A stretch of DNA of 26,514 bases from an uncultured Peptococcaceae bacterium (GTDB lineage Bacteria > Bacillota > Peptococcia > Peptococcales > Peptococcaceae): positions 1 through 26,514 of the forward strand of contig CALJRU010000024.1 in assembly GCA_937976375.1 (NCBI GenBank), given 5' to 3'. Within the stretch, counting starts at the first letter, position 1, and each line of letters begins with the position of its first letter. A model generated the notes under the pieces. The model searched no databases, was not told the DNA's origin, and saw only the letters and a list, made by a program, of their open reading frames with translations. This document shows, piece by piece, positions 15,155-22,300 of this stretch. Made by a program: the position numbers and the translations under genes.

Positions 15155-16026
15155 GCCTCAATGAGCTCCAAAAGCTGCCCGAAAAGCAAATCGGTGGTGC
15201 TTACAGTTAAAGCTGGTGTTTCTAACGCATGCATCACTGTCAGAGCAATATCCAAGCCTTGGGTGATAATATCCGCGCGGCCAGCGGTCAGCGCTGGCAA
15301 TTCCAACCGCTTATCCATCGTCATCCCTTTGAGAATGTCATTGATCTGAGAAATGGCATTGGCACCATAGGTCATTTGATGAATCATGCGTGGATCATAA
15401 GTCTGCATGCCTTCAAAAAGCGCTGCCATCGTTGTCAGCGTGCCGCCGACACCGACTAAGAGTACACTGCTGCCTTTTGGCGCACGTTTTGTCAATGGTG
15501 CCAAGGCCACAGTCAATGGCCCAATTTGATCGGCTGCTTCTTTCAGCCGCACCGCGCCGACAGGCACCGAGGCTGCGAAGCCCTGTGTTTCTCCCCAGCA
15601 AAGTTCTGTGGATCCCCCACCGACATCGAGTACCGCCACTGTTCGCCCCTGACGAGGCAGACCGTAAATGGCGCCTTCGTAGCTGTAGCGAGCCTCTGCT
15701 TCTGGCGCCAGCAGCGTAATCGAACGCTGCAGTGCGGCTTCCATTTTTGCCTGCACCTCTGCCTGATTTTTCGCTTCACGCAAAGCCGATGTGGCACTGA
15801 TGCGCTTCACGTCCACACCATTGTCCGCGGCCTCTGCCAAAAGCTCCTGCACAGCGGCAATGGTACGATCCACTGCCGCTTTCTCGAGCAGTCCAGTAGC
15901 CGTTGCGTGTTCTGCAAAGCGGCTGTAACGCAGACGTTCTTCCGGCAGGGTTCCATAATGTGGTGCGCCATCCATCCATGCCATGCGCACACTGTTTGAA
16001 CCAATATCGATGATGCCTGTTTTCAT
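15151..16026 (-). CDS. Ppx/GppA-family phosphatase
   Basis: About 291 residues, a single ASKHA-fold unit with the phosphate-binding motifs DIGSNSVRMA at the N-terminus and DVGGGSTELC near 136. The family includes exopolyphosphatases and pppGpp phosphohydrolases. This short form lacks the C-terminal HD-like domains of E. coli Ppx and GppA, so polyphosphate or pppGpp specificity cannot be told. I chose ATG 16026, 12 bases from GAGAGG; the ATG at 16038 directly abuts that site. It sits between the S1-domain gene and tilS, where endospore formers usually carry spoIIE. Confidence 0.9.
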   Translation of the reverse strand: MKTGIIDIGSNSVRMAWMDGAPHYGTLPEERLRYSRFAEHATATGLLEKAAVDRTIAAVQELLAEAADNGVDVKRISATSALREAKNQAEVQAKMEAALQRSITLLAPEAEARYSYEGAIYGLPRQGRTVAVLDVGGGSTELCWGETQGFAASVPVGAVRLKEAADQIGPLTVALAPLTKRAPKGSSVLLVGVGGTLTTMAALFEGMQTYDPRMIHQMTYGANAISQINDILKGMTMDKRLELPALTAGRADIITQGLDIALTVMHALETPALTVSTTDLLFGQLLELIEA

Positions 16027-16065
16027 CCTTTCATTCATCCTCTCTAAAAAACGTCATAAAGAAAG

Positions 16066-16090
16066 AGAGCCGTTGCTTCGCAACGGCTCT
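16066..16090 (-). terminator. Hairpin between yabR-like gene and ppx
   Basis: A perfect 11-base stem (AGAGCCGTTGC) with a 3-base loop is followed on the minus strand by CTTTCTTT, a weak T-tract. It lies 16 bases after the S1-protein gene. It may give partial termination or protect the upstream mRNA 3' end rather than fully separate the genes. Confidence 0.6.
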
Positions 16091-16105
16091 GTAACGGTCA
16101 TCCCA

Positions 16106-16471
16106 TTAATAGCGATTGCCACTACGGCGTTTCGCATTCATATTTTTGTTGAAGGATGCCAGCTTTTCGTCGCTGTCCTTCATAAAACGTGCAATTTTAT
16201 CTTCAAAGCTTGGAGAAGGTTTCTGAGGTTTCTTACGTTCCTTTGCCTGCTTGATAGACAATCCAATCTTGCCATTATCATTGATGTTAAGAATCTTTAC
16301 CTTAACCTCGTCATTGACATTGAGATGATCATGGATGTCTTTTACAAAGGTATCCGCGATCTCAGAAATATGTACCAATCCGGTTTCTCCGGTTTCCAAT
16401 TCGATAAATGCGCCGAAATTCGTAATCCCGGTCACTTTACCTGATAAAATTTGCCCTACAGTATTGGACAT
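16106..16471 (-). CDS. S1-domain RNA-binding protein (YabR-like)
   Basis: A 121-residue protein. Residues 1-75 form a single S1 OB-fold (VGQILSGKVTGITNFGAFIE, then GLVHISEI and VKVKILNIND). A basic, Lys/Arg-rich tail follows. It corresponds in content and place (directly after divIC) to B. subtilis YabR, a ribosome- or RNA-associated protein of unclear role. GGGAGG lies about 11 bases before the ATG. Confidence 0.93.
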   Translation of the reverse strand: MSNTVGQILSGKVTGITNFGAFIELETGETGLVHISEIADTFVKDIHDHLNVNDEVKVKILNINDNGKIGLSIKQAKERKKPQKPSPSFEDKIARFMKDSDEKLASFNKNMNAKRRSGNRY

Positions 16472-16563
16472 GCGCTTGCTAGCCTCCCGTTTTTTTCAAA
16501 ATTATTCGTCTGGTTTCATTATAACGATGGACGGAAACCTCTGTCAAGTAGCAAACAAGCGGA

Positions 16564-16980
16564 TTATTCAGTCGTATCAGAGTTTTCTTTAGAAGCCTGT
16601 GACTTCTTTTGATCATCAGTGGTGCTTTCTCGCTGCGTCAATAAGATCTCGCCCGGCTTTACCATCTTCAAATCTTCTCGTGCCGTTTTTTCAACAGCTT
16701 CCTGCGTCTGCATATAAGATACTTCATTTTCCAGATCGCTCTGCTTGGACTGTGCTTCCTGTGTCTGAGCAACGATCGCATTTTGCTGAGCTTTCAGATC
16801 GATGATGGAAAAACACCCATTCATGAATGTCATTCCAGCGTAGATCAACACAACCAATATGGCGATGCGTGTCCAATTCCATTTTTCCTCTTCTTCTTTT
16901 AAAATGGACGGCTGATCTTTCTTGGATTTTTTCTGCAACCGCAAGCGTGAAGACAGCGATTGATGTTTGTTGTTTGCCAT
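16564..16980 (-). CDS. divIC: Septum formation initiator DivIC/FtsB-like
   Basis: A 138-residue bitopic membrane protein of the divisome. The cytoplasmic N-terminus (1-36) is basic, then a single membrane segment at about 38-58 leads to an extracytoplasmic coiled coil at about 62-98. The typical EKTAREDLKMVKPGEILL segment follows, then a polar, acidic tail. DivIC/FtsB links FtsL and DivIB/FtsQ and helps activate septal wall synthesis. AAAGAGGTG precedes the ATG. It lies 81 bases after rqcP with no room for yabP and yabQ, which lie here in spore formers. Confidence 0.93.
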   Translation of the reverse strand: MANNKHQSLSSRLRLQKKSKKDQPSILKEEEEKWNWTRIAILVVLIYAGMTFMNGCFSIIDLKAQQNAIVAQTQEAQSKQSDLENEVSYMQTQEAVEKTAREDLKMVKPGEILLTQRESTTDDQKKSQASKENSDTTE

Positions 16981-17061
16981 CGGTTCACCTCTTTCATCTA
17001 TTGTGGCGCACTTGTGACCTCGGCCATGATGTTTTCACGAGTTTTCTGTTCACGTTCCAGT

Positions 17062-17304
17062 TCAAACCAAAACTTCGTATAAACTGTCGGCTTCTTTCGC
17101 TGGTACTGTTTCACGCACTTCCTTAATGCGCGCACGAAACAATTTTTCACCGAACTGGATCTCGATTTCGTCACCAGCCACAACATCTGTGCCAGCTTTT
17201 GCCACACGCCCATTCACTTTAACCTTGCCACCGTCACAGACTTCTTTGGCAACGGTGCGACGTTTAATGATGCGGCTCACTTTCAAAAATTTATCGATGC
17301 GCAT
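17062..17304 (-). CDS. rqcP: S4-domain RNA-binding protein RqcP (YabO/HslR-like)
   Basis: An 80-residue protein made almost wholly of an S4 domain (MRIDKFLKVSRIIKRRTVAKEV and GKVKVNGRVAKAGTDVVAGD). In B. subtilis the orthologue YabO/RqcP binds stalled 50S subunits and works with RqcH in adding alanine tails to incomplete chains. GAGGAG lies six to seven bases before the ATG. Its place between hup and divIC matches the yab cluster. A TTGACT just downstream of the hup terminator stem could be part of its promoter, but no convincing -10 follows. Confidence 0.92.
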   Translation of the reverse strand: MRIDKFLKVSRIIKRRTVAKEVCDGGKVKVNGRVAKAGTDVVAGDEIEIQFGEKLFRARIKEVRETVPAKEADSLYEVLV

Positions 17305-17353
17305 GATCGTCTCCTCATTTGTTATGATTCAGCCTATGCAGTCAAAAAAACAA

Positions 17354-17386
17354 CCCTAAGCTGCCAACCGAGGCTACAGCTTAGGG
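17354..17386 (-). terminator. Terminator of hup
   Basis: CCCTAAGCTG and its perfect complement form a 10-base stem with a loop that can extend pairing through GCC/GGC. On the minus strand it is followed within a few bases by seven T. It separates hup from rqcP. Confidence 0.92.
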
Positions 17387-17410
17387 CCATGAGCAAAATT
17401 TCGATATTGA

Positions 17411-17689
17411 TTATTTACCGACAACAGCATCCTTAAGACCTTTGCCTGCCTTAAATGCAGGAACCTTGGTTGCAGGAATAGTGATAGGCTGCTTGGTCTG
17501 TGGGTTCTGGCCCTGACGTTCTTTACGTTCTCTTACTTCGAAAGTACCGAAACCTACCAACTGAACTTTTTCGCCGGAAACGAGGGTTGCAGTGATGGAA
17601 TCGAAAACTGCGTTAACAGCCTTTTCTGCGTCTTTTTTGGTCAAGCCAGACTTTTCAGCAACACTTGCAACTAATTCGGATTTATTCAA
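17411..17689 (-). CDS. hup: DNA-binding protein HU
   Basis: A 92-residue histone-like protein that bends and compacts DNA. It shows the HU pattern NKSELVASVAEKSGLTKKDAEKA, then VGFGTFEVRERKERQGQNP and the terminal PAFKAGKGLKDAV. It begins at TTG 17689, eight bases after AGGGAGG. Upstream in-frame codons exist, but the strong site and the family length fix the TTG, which is an unusual start for such an abundant protein. It has its own promoter and terminator and so is probably expressed independently within the cluster. Confidence 0.97.
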   Translation of the reverse strand: MNKSELVASVAEKSGLTKKDAEKAVNAVFDSITATLVSGEKVQLVGFGTFEVRERKERQGQNPQTKQPITIPATKVPAFKAGKGLKDAVVGK

Positions 17690-17745
17690 TGAAATTTCCT
17701 CCCTAATTGTATGATGTTTGATAGATGACTCCATAGCTTGCTTGA

Positions 17746-17774
17746 ATTTTACCACAAACTTATGGACATGAAAA
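17746..17774 (-). promoter_or_regulatory. Probable promoter of hup
   Basis: On the minus strand, TTTTCA (17769-17774), a 17-base spacer and TAAAAT (17746-17751), about 57 bases before the hup start. Confidence 0.5.
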
Positions 17775-17831
17775 GCGCCAAAACGCCATCTTAACAAGTT
17801 TTTTTGCTTTTGGTCACTATTCGACAGGTTC

Positions 17832-18443
17832 TTAAATCTTTGAAATATTTTCCAACATATTTTCCATTTTTTTCGCCAATGACTGTCCAGAAAACTCCAC
17901 ATCTTGGTTCAGTGCGGCAGCTTCCAATACCACTTTCAGCAAGGCGTGTTCTGTGGCGTCGGCACACAGCGCCTGCATGGCTTCTTCTGTAATGCCTGCT
18001 TTTTTTAATTTTGCAGCAAGCTTGGTCACTTTCAAGGTCACCGGCAGGCTGGCGGGCAAAGTCATTGGCTGATGCCGCGCCGCTTTCTCTTGCCGCTTAA
18101 TGCTTTCCCAGTCACGAGGAGCGTCAGCATCCTTTGGCGGATAGATATTGGGATGCCGGCGTTTCATTTTTTCTGCTACACCATCGACAACCTCTTGCAG
18201 GGTAAATGCCCCTTCTTCTTCGGCCAGCGCCGCATGAAAGACCACCTGATAGAGCACGTCACCCAATTCTTCACAAAGATTGGCTGCGTCACAACGATCA
18301 ATAGCATCGCATGTTTCATACGCCTCTTCAATCATATGCTTACGCATGCTCACATGGTCTTGAGCGCGGTCCCATGGGCAGCCATCTGGCCCCAACAAGC
18401 GCGTCACAACGTCTGTTAATGGTGAAAGATCCGCATGTTCCAT
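17832..18443 (-). CDS. mazG: MazG-family nucleotide pyrophosphohydrolase
   Basis: A 203-residue enzyme that hydrolyses (d)NTPs to monophosphates and pyrophosphate. It starts with the MazG signature LLGPDGCPWDRAQDH and has the metal-binding acidic sets EEAYETCDAID (39-49) and EELGD (58-62). The protein is shorter than two-domain MazG. It also lacks the N-terminal tetrapyrrole-methylase domain fused to MazG in B. subtilis YabN, although it occupies the same cluster position, between the spoVB-like gene and hup. AAGGAGG lies nine bases before the ATG. Confidence 0.94.
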   Translation of the reverse strand: MEHADLSPLTDVVTRLLGPDGCPWDRAQDHVSMRKHMIEEAYETCDAIDRCDAANLCEELGDVLYQVVFHAALAEEEGAFTLQEVVDGVAEKMKRRHPNIYPPKDADAPRDWESIKRQEKAARHQPMTLPASLPVTLKVTKLAAKLKKAGITEEAMQALCADATEHALLKVVLEAAALNQDVEFSGQSLAKKMENMLENISKI

Positions 18444-18472
18444 GGCTTATTATCCTCCTTCTCAGACAAGAA

Positions 18473-18496
18473 AAAGCGCTTCCTAAGAAACGCTTT
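18473..18496 (-). terminator. Terminator of the spoVB-like gene
   Basis: On the minus strand AAAGCGTTTC pairs (one G-U) with GAAGCGCTTT across a 4-base loop, followed by TTC. It lies 12 bases after the spoVB-like stop and before the mazG ribosome binding site. Confidence 0.75.
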
Positions 18497-18508
18497 GAAA
18501 GGTCGGGA

Positions 18509-20098
18509 TTATTTGCCGCCCCATTTGCTGGCCAATTTTGGGCCAATCTTTGGCACTTTTTCAAGAGTATCGCGATCAATGCCGCCGATGAGGAAAAGCA
18601 CCACGAAATACACCACAACGCCCACGACAACACCACAGGCGGTGATCAAAAAGGCACGGCCAATGAGATCGACAAAGAAAAACTTGACTGCCGTTACGGC
18701 AATTGCCATCACAAGTGTTGCAACAACCGGCTTAATAACCAACTGCTTCAATGAAAACCATTTCCACCCAACAATGCGGCCAAGCTGATACAAGTTGTGC
18801 AGTGCAGCCACCGTAAAGGCAACGACAGTAGAAATAGCAGCCATGCGAATATCTGCACCAGGCTGTGCCAAAAGCACATAGTTCAGCACTGCCTTGATAA
18901 TGGCACCAATGATCAAGCTAGACATCGGAATAAAAACACGGCCCAAACCTTGCAGTGCGCCGCCAGATACCTGATAGACACCAACAGCCAGCACAGTGAA
19001 GGCAACATAAGAAAGCGCCGCACCAGATGCTGAGTTGTTGTAAAGAAGGGTGCAGATCGGTGTGCCAAGCGTGGCCAGACCAGCTGCAGCAGGCAGCATA
19101 AGGATGATGGTCAGCATCAGCGACGTGCGGATGTTGTTATTGACACCATCGTGATCTTTTTGCTCATAAAGGTTGGCAATGGTTGGCACCAAGCTTGCCG
19201 ATACTGCTGTTGTAATAATAAATGGCAAATTGATGATCGGCATGGCATAGCTGGCGAGATAACCATATTGAACCAATGCCTGAGAATGTGCCATGCCAGA
19301 GGCTTCAAGACGCGTAATGTCCAACGTTGAATCAATCAGCTGCATGATTGGCAGCACCAACGCGCCGATGGAGATTGGAATGGCGTAATAGAGCAGCTGC
19401 TTAAGCATGTCTCCTGTAGATTCTTGTGTCGTTGGTTCTACTGCATTCGTCGGATGGTTGCGCTTGTAGTACCACATAAAGAATACAGCCAAAAACACAA
19501 AGCCAAGAATGCCACCGACAGCAGAGCCAAAACTTGCGCCAGCAACAATCACTTCCAGTGGACGCCCAGCCAGCAGGAAGATGGCAATAAAAATAGTGCC
19601 GACACGGAAAAACTGCTCCAAAATCTGCGAAATCGCCGTTGGCACCATTTGCTGATGCCCTTGGAAATATCCACGCAGTACCGCCATCAAGCAGCTGAAG
19701 AGCATGGCTGGTGACAGCATCTTCAGACTCAAGGCAGCCGCTGGTTCGTTGAAAATAAACACAGCAATGCGTTCCGCCTGTGTAAATACAAACAGCCCCA
19801 CAAGCAGCCCGATGATTGCCAACATGGTAAACGCCGCTTTCAAAAGGCGCAAGCTTTCACCAGATTCGCGGCGTTCTTCATAAACAGCCACCATCTTCGA
19901 TACTGCCAGTGGAATGCCTGCCGTTGAAAGGGCAAACAGAATCTGATACACCGAGTAACTCAGGCCATAAAGCGCCGCCCCTTCTTCACCAACGATGCGG
20001 TTGAAAGGGATGCGATAAAGCGCCCCGAGCATTTTGCCCAGGACGCCAGCGATCGTTAAAATCAACGCACCTTTAAAAAAGGATTTTTGTTTCGTCAT
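18509..20098 (-). CDS. SpoVB/MurJ-like polysaccharide flippase
   Basis: A 529-residue membrane protein of the MATE-like MVF superfamily with about 14 predicted membrane segments. The N-terminus (KGALILTIAGVLGKMLGALYRIPFNRIVGEEGAALYGLSYS in parts) has the SpoVB-type pattern. Relatives move lipid-linked cell-wall or polysaccharide precursors across the membrane. The B. subtilis counterpart in this position is yabM. The name SpoVB does not imply sporulation here, since other spore genes of the cluster are missing. It starts 16 bases after purA, with GAGGA before the ATG. Confidence 0.9.
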   Translation of the reverse strand: MTKQKSFFKGALILTIAGVLGKMLGALYRIPFNRIVGEEGAALYGLSYSVYQILFALSTAGIPLAVSKMVAVYEERRESGESLRLLKAAFTMLAIIGLLVGLFVFTQAERIAVFIFNEPAAALSLKMLSPAMLFSCLMAVLRGYFQGHQQMVPTAISQILEQFFRVGTIFIAIFLLAGRPLEVIVAGASFGSAVGGILGFVFLAVFFMWYYKRNHPTNAVEPTTQESTGDMLKQLLYYAIPISIGALVLPIMQLIDSTLDITRLEASGMAHSQALVQYGYLASYAMPIINLPFIITTAVSASLVPTIANLYEQKDHDGVNNNIRTSLMLTIILMLPAAAGLATLGTPICTLLYNNSASGAALSYVAFTVLAVGVYQVSGGALQGLGRVFIPMSSLIIGAIIKAVLNYVLLAQPGADIRMAAISTVVAFTVAALHNLYQLGRIVGWKWFSLKQLVIKPVVATLVMAIAVTAVKFFFVDLIGRAFLITACGVVVGVVVYFVVLFLIGGIDRDTLEKVPKIGPKLASKWGGK

Positions 20099-20114
20099 AC
20101 CGAATCCTCAACGA

Positions 20115-21398
20115 TTAAAGCACATGTTCACGAATGATGGTCTGTTCGCGGCCAGGACCAACAGCAACGATCTTCACCGGTACACTGGTCAAAGTTTCTA
20201 CACGTTCAACAAATGCTTTCGCTGCATCCGGCAGTTCATCGAAATGCGTGCAGGACGTGGTGTCACACTGCCAGCCTGGAACGGTTTCATAAATTGGTTC
20301 CACCTGTTCGAGATCATCGAGACGGCCAGGGAAGTGCTTGATCTCTTCACCATGCAGCTTATAGCCAGTGCAGATCTTAATTTCTGGCAAGGTATCCAGA
20401 ATATCCAGTTTCATCAGCGCCAGACCGGTAATGCCGTTGAGGCGAATTGCATAATTGACAATGGCCAAATCGAGCCAGCCGCAGCGGCGTGCACGTCCAG
20501 TAACAGTGCCATACTCATGACCGCGCTGCTGCATTTCTTCGCCAACCGCATCATTGAGTTCGGTTGGGAATGGACCAGCACCAACACGGGTGGTGTAGCT
20601 CTTAATAATGCCAAGCACTTCATTGATGTTCTGTGGACCAACCCCTGCGCCTACACATGCTGCGCCAGCATTTGGATTGGAGGACGTAACAAATGGATAA
20701 GTCCCATGGTCGATGTCCAACAGAGTACCTTGTGCCCCTTCGAAGCAAACTTTTTTGCCTGCTTTAAGGGCTTCATTCAAAAGATAAGACGTGTCGCAGA
20801 TCTGATCCTTGATCTGATCTGCCAGTGCCAAATATTCATCTGCAATGGCTTCAGCATCGAATGGCTCTACGCCGTAAAGTTTGCCGAGCAGGTCGTTTTT
20901 CAGCTTAACTGCACTTTGCAGGCGAGAGAGGAAATACGCTCTGTCGACAACATCGCCCATGCGCACACCAATACGCGCGCATTTATCCATGTAGCAAGGG
21001 CCAATGCCATTTTTCGTCGTACCGATTTTAGCATCGCCTTTCGCCAGTTCTTCGCATTCATCCTGCTTGATATGATAAGGCATGATCAAATGGCAGCGGT
21101 CACTGATGCGCAAGCGGCTGACATCCACGCCTTTTGATTTCAGGTATTCCATTTCTTTGATGAGCACCTTGAGATCCACAACCACACCATTACCAATGAC
21201 GCAGGTTGCGTGGCCGGAAATGATTCCCGATGGAATCAAGCGCAGCTTAAATTCTTCTCCATTGACAACCACCGTATGGCCAGCATTATTGCCGCCCTGG
21301 TAGCGCACGACATAATCAGCGCGCTCTGCAAGGTAATCGGTGATTTTTCCTTTCCCTTCGTCGCCCCATTGTGCTCCTAACAATACCAATCCAGGCAT
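20115..21398 (-). CDS. purA: Adenylosuccinate synthetase
   Basis: A 427-residue enzyme that joins IMP and aspartate using GTP, the first step from IMP to AMP. The P-loop WGDEGKGK is at 11-18 with catalytic Asp13, and His41 follows in GGNNAGHTVV. The switch-like segment GIGPCYMDKCARIGVRMGD, the GAQGTLLDIDHGTYPFVTSS motif and the C-terminal VGPGREQTI are all present. The length is normal. GAGGTGAAG precedes the ATG. Its 5' region is about 120 bases long and can fold into two hairpins. Together with hpt-guaA, the window supplies both branches from IMP. Confidence 0.98.
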   Translation of the reverse strand: MPGLVLLGAQWGDEGKGKITDYLAERADYVVRYQGGNNAGHTVVVNGEEFKLRLIPSGIISGHATCVIGNGVVVDLKVLIKEMEYLKSKGVDVSRLRISDRCHLIMPYHIKQDECEELAKGDAKIGTTKNGIGPCYMDKCARIGVRMGDVVDRAYFLSRLQSAVKLKNDLLGKLYGVEPFDAEAIADEYLALADQIKDQICDTSYLLNEALKAGKKVCFEGAQGTLLDIDHGTYPFVTSSNPNAGAACVGAGVGPQNINEVLGIIKSYTTRVGAGPFPTELNDAVGEEMQQRGHEYGTVTGRARRCGWLDLAIVNYAIRLNGITGLALMKLDILDTLPEIKICTGYKLHGEEIKHFPGRLDDLEQVEPIYETVPGWQCDTTSCTHFDELPDAAKAFVERVETLTSVPVKIVAVGPGREQTIIREHVL

Positions 21399-21451
21399 AG
21401 TTCTTCACCTCAAATAATAATATGTTTTCTTCAATTCTACAGACGATATCA

Positions 21452-21523
21452 TGTCCCAACGGCTCGGACATTTGTGCATTCGCACACAGATTATATGTTA
21501 CCATATTCCACCACACCGGTCAA
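21452..21523 (-). promoter_or_regulatory. purA upstream region: weak promoter and two inverted repeats
   Basis: On the minus strand TTGACC (21518-21523) is 17 bases from TAACAT (21495-21500). A TATAAT (21490-21495) overlaps it but would need a 22-base spacer. Downstream are the inverted repeats TGTGC-4-GCACA (21473-21486) and TGTCC-9-GGACA (21452-21470). These could be regulator sites or leader hairpins. I see no purine riboswitch. Confidence 0.4.
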
Positions 21524-21592
21524 CGCGCCTCGGGTTTTATCATTAAATCATAACACCGCCCAGCGCTAAGCATTGCTTATACAATACCTCTC

Positions 21593-21635
21593 GTACAAAA
21601 AAGATCCACGCACGCCGCGTGGACCTTTTTTGTAC
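21593..21635. terminator. Terminator of the serine operon (bidirectional shape)
   Basis: A 19-base inverted repeat with one mismatch (GTACAAAAAAGATCCACGC and its complement) around ACGCC. T-runs exist on both strands. It lies 12 bases after the phosphatase gene. Confidence 0.9.
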
Positions 21636-21646
21636 TATATCACGGC

Positions 21647-22288
21647 TCAAAGGCCTGCTTGTTCAATGCCACTGAAGAGATAACCCATGTGTGCAGTGCT
21701 GTTCAAAAGAACAATGCGCCAAGTTCCTTCATTATATTCTAGTACGTTGATGCAGGTATTATCCTGCTTCACCTGCCAGAAATGCTCCATGCCAATGCCC
21801 ATGAGATCACAAATGATGGCTTTGTTCACCGCATCGTGCGCAGCGACGAGAACGGTTTCGTTGGGATACTGACGCACATAATCATCAAAAGCAGCACGCA
21901 CGCGTCGGCGTACATCTTCAAGATTTTCGCCGCCATCCGGCATTTGCACGAGATGCGGCTCACTGTGCCAGCGTTCAAAGTCCTGTGGATATTCCGCAGC
22001 AATTTCCGCTGCCAAGCGTCCTTCCCAGCTGCCATGGTTGATCTCCAGCAAACGCTCATCGCTGCTGACGGTCAATCCATGCAGATCTGCACAAAATTGG
22101 CAAGTGCGAAAAGAACGCTGCAATGGGCTGGAAATGGCACGATCAATAGGAATGTTGCGCAGCCCTTCGGCGAGCAGTCTTCCCTGTTCAAGTCCGCGTT
22201 CAGAGAGCGGCGTGTCTTCCTGACCCTGATAACGGCCCTCCACATTCCAGGTGGTTTCTCCGTGACGAACTAAAATGATTCTTGTCAT
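21647..22288 (-). CDS. Histidine-phosphatase family enzyme, candidate phosphoserine phosphatase
   Basis: A 213-residue member of the phosphoglycerate-mutase-like branch. Arg8-His9-Gly10 form the catalytic RHG motif (LVRHGETTWN). Arg58, Glu82 (LLEINHGSWEG) and His151 (VAAHDAVNKA) complete the usual active site, so it should be active. It has no alpha-ribazole or 2,3-bisphosphoglycerate context. Instead it is the third gene of serC-serA, 12 bases after serA, and no SerB gene is seen in the window. Metal-independent phosphoserine phosphatases of this family and size are known (for example in Hydrogenobacter), so the same role is a reasonable inference. AAAGGATG precedes the ATG. Confidence 0.9.
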   Translation of the reverse strand: MTRIILVRHGETTWNVEGRYQGQEDTPLSERGLEQGRLLAEGLRNIPIDRAISSPLQRSFRTCQFCADLHGLTVSSDERLLEINHGSWEGRLAAEIAAEYPQDFERWHSEPHLVQMPDGGENLEDVRRRVRAAFDDYVRQYPNETVLVAAHDAVNKAIICDLMGIGMEHFWQVKQDNTCINVLEYNEGTWRIVLLNSTAHMGYLFSGIEQAGL

Positions 22289-22300
22289 AGGTCACATCCT

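Noticed and set aside
16998..17213. 71-codon frame between rqcP and divIC, considered as a YabP or YabQ remnant
   Set aside because: It lies mostly inside rqcP in another frame, and its sequence shows no YabP or YabQ features.
17690..17902. N-terminal extension of the HU frame
   Set aside because: The extension covers the hup promoter and the end of mazG. The TTG at 17689 has a strong ribosome binding site and gives the normal HU length.
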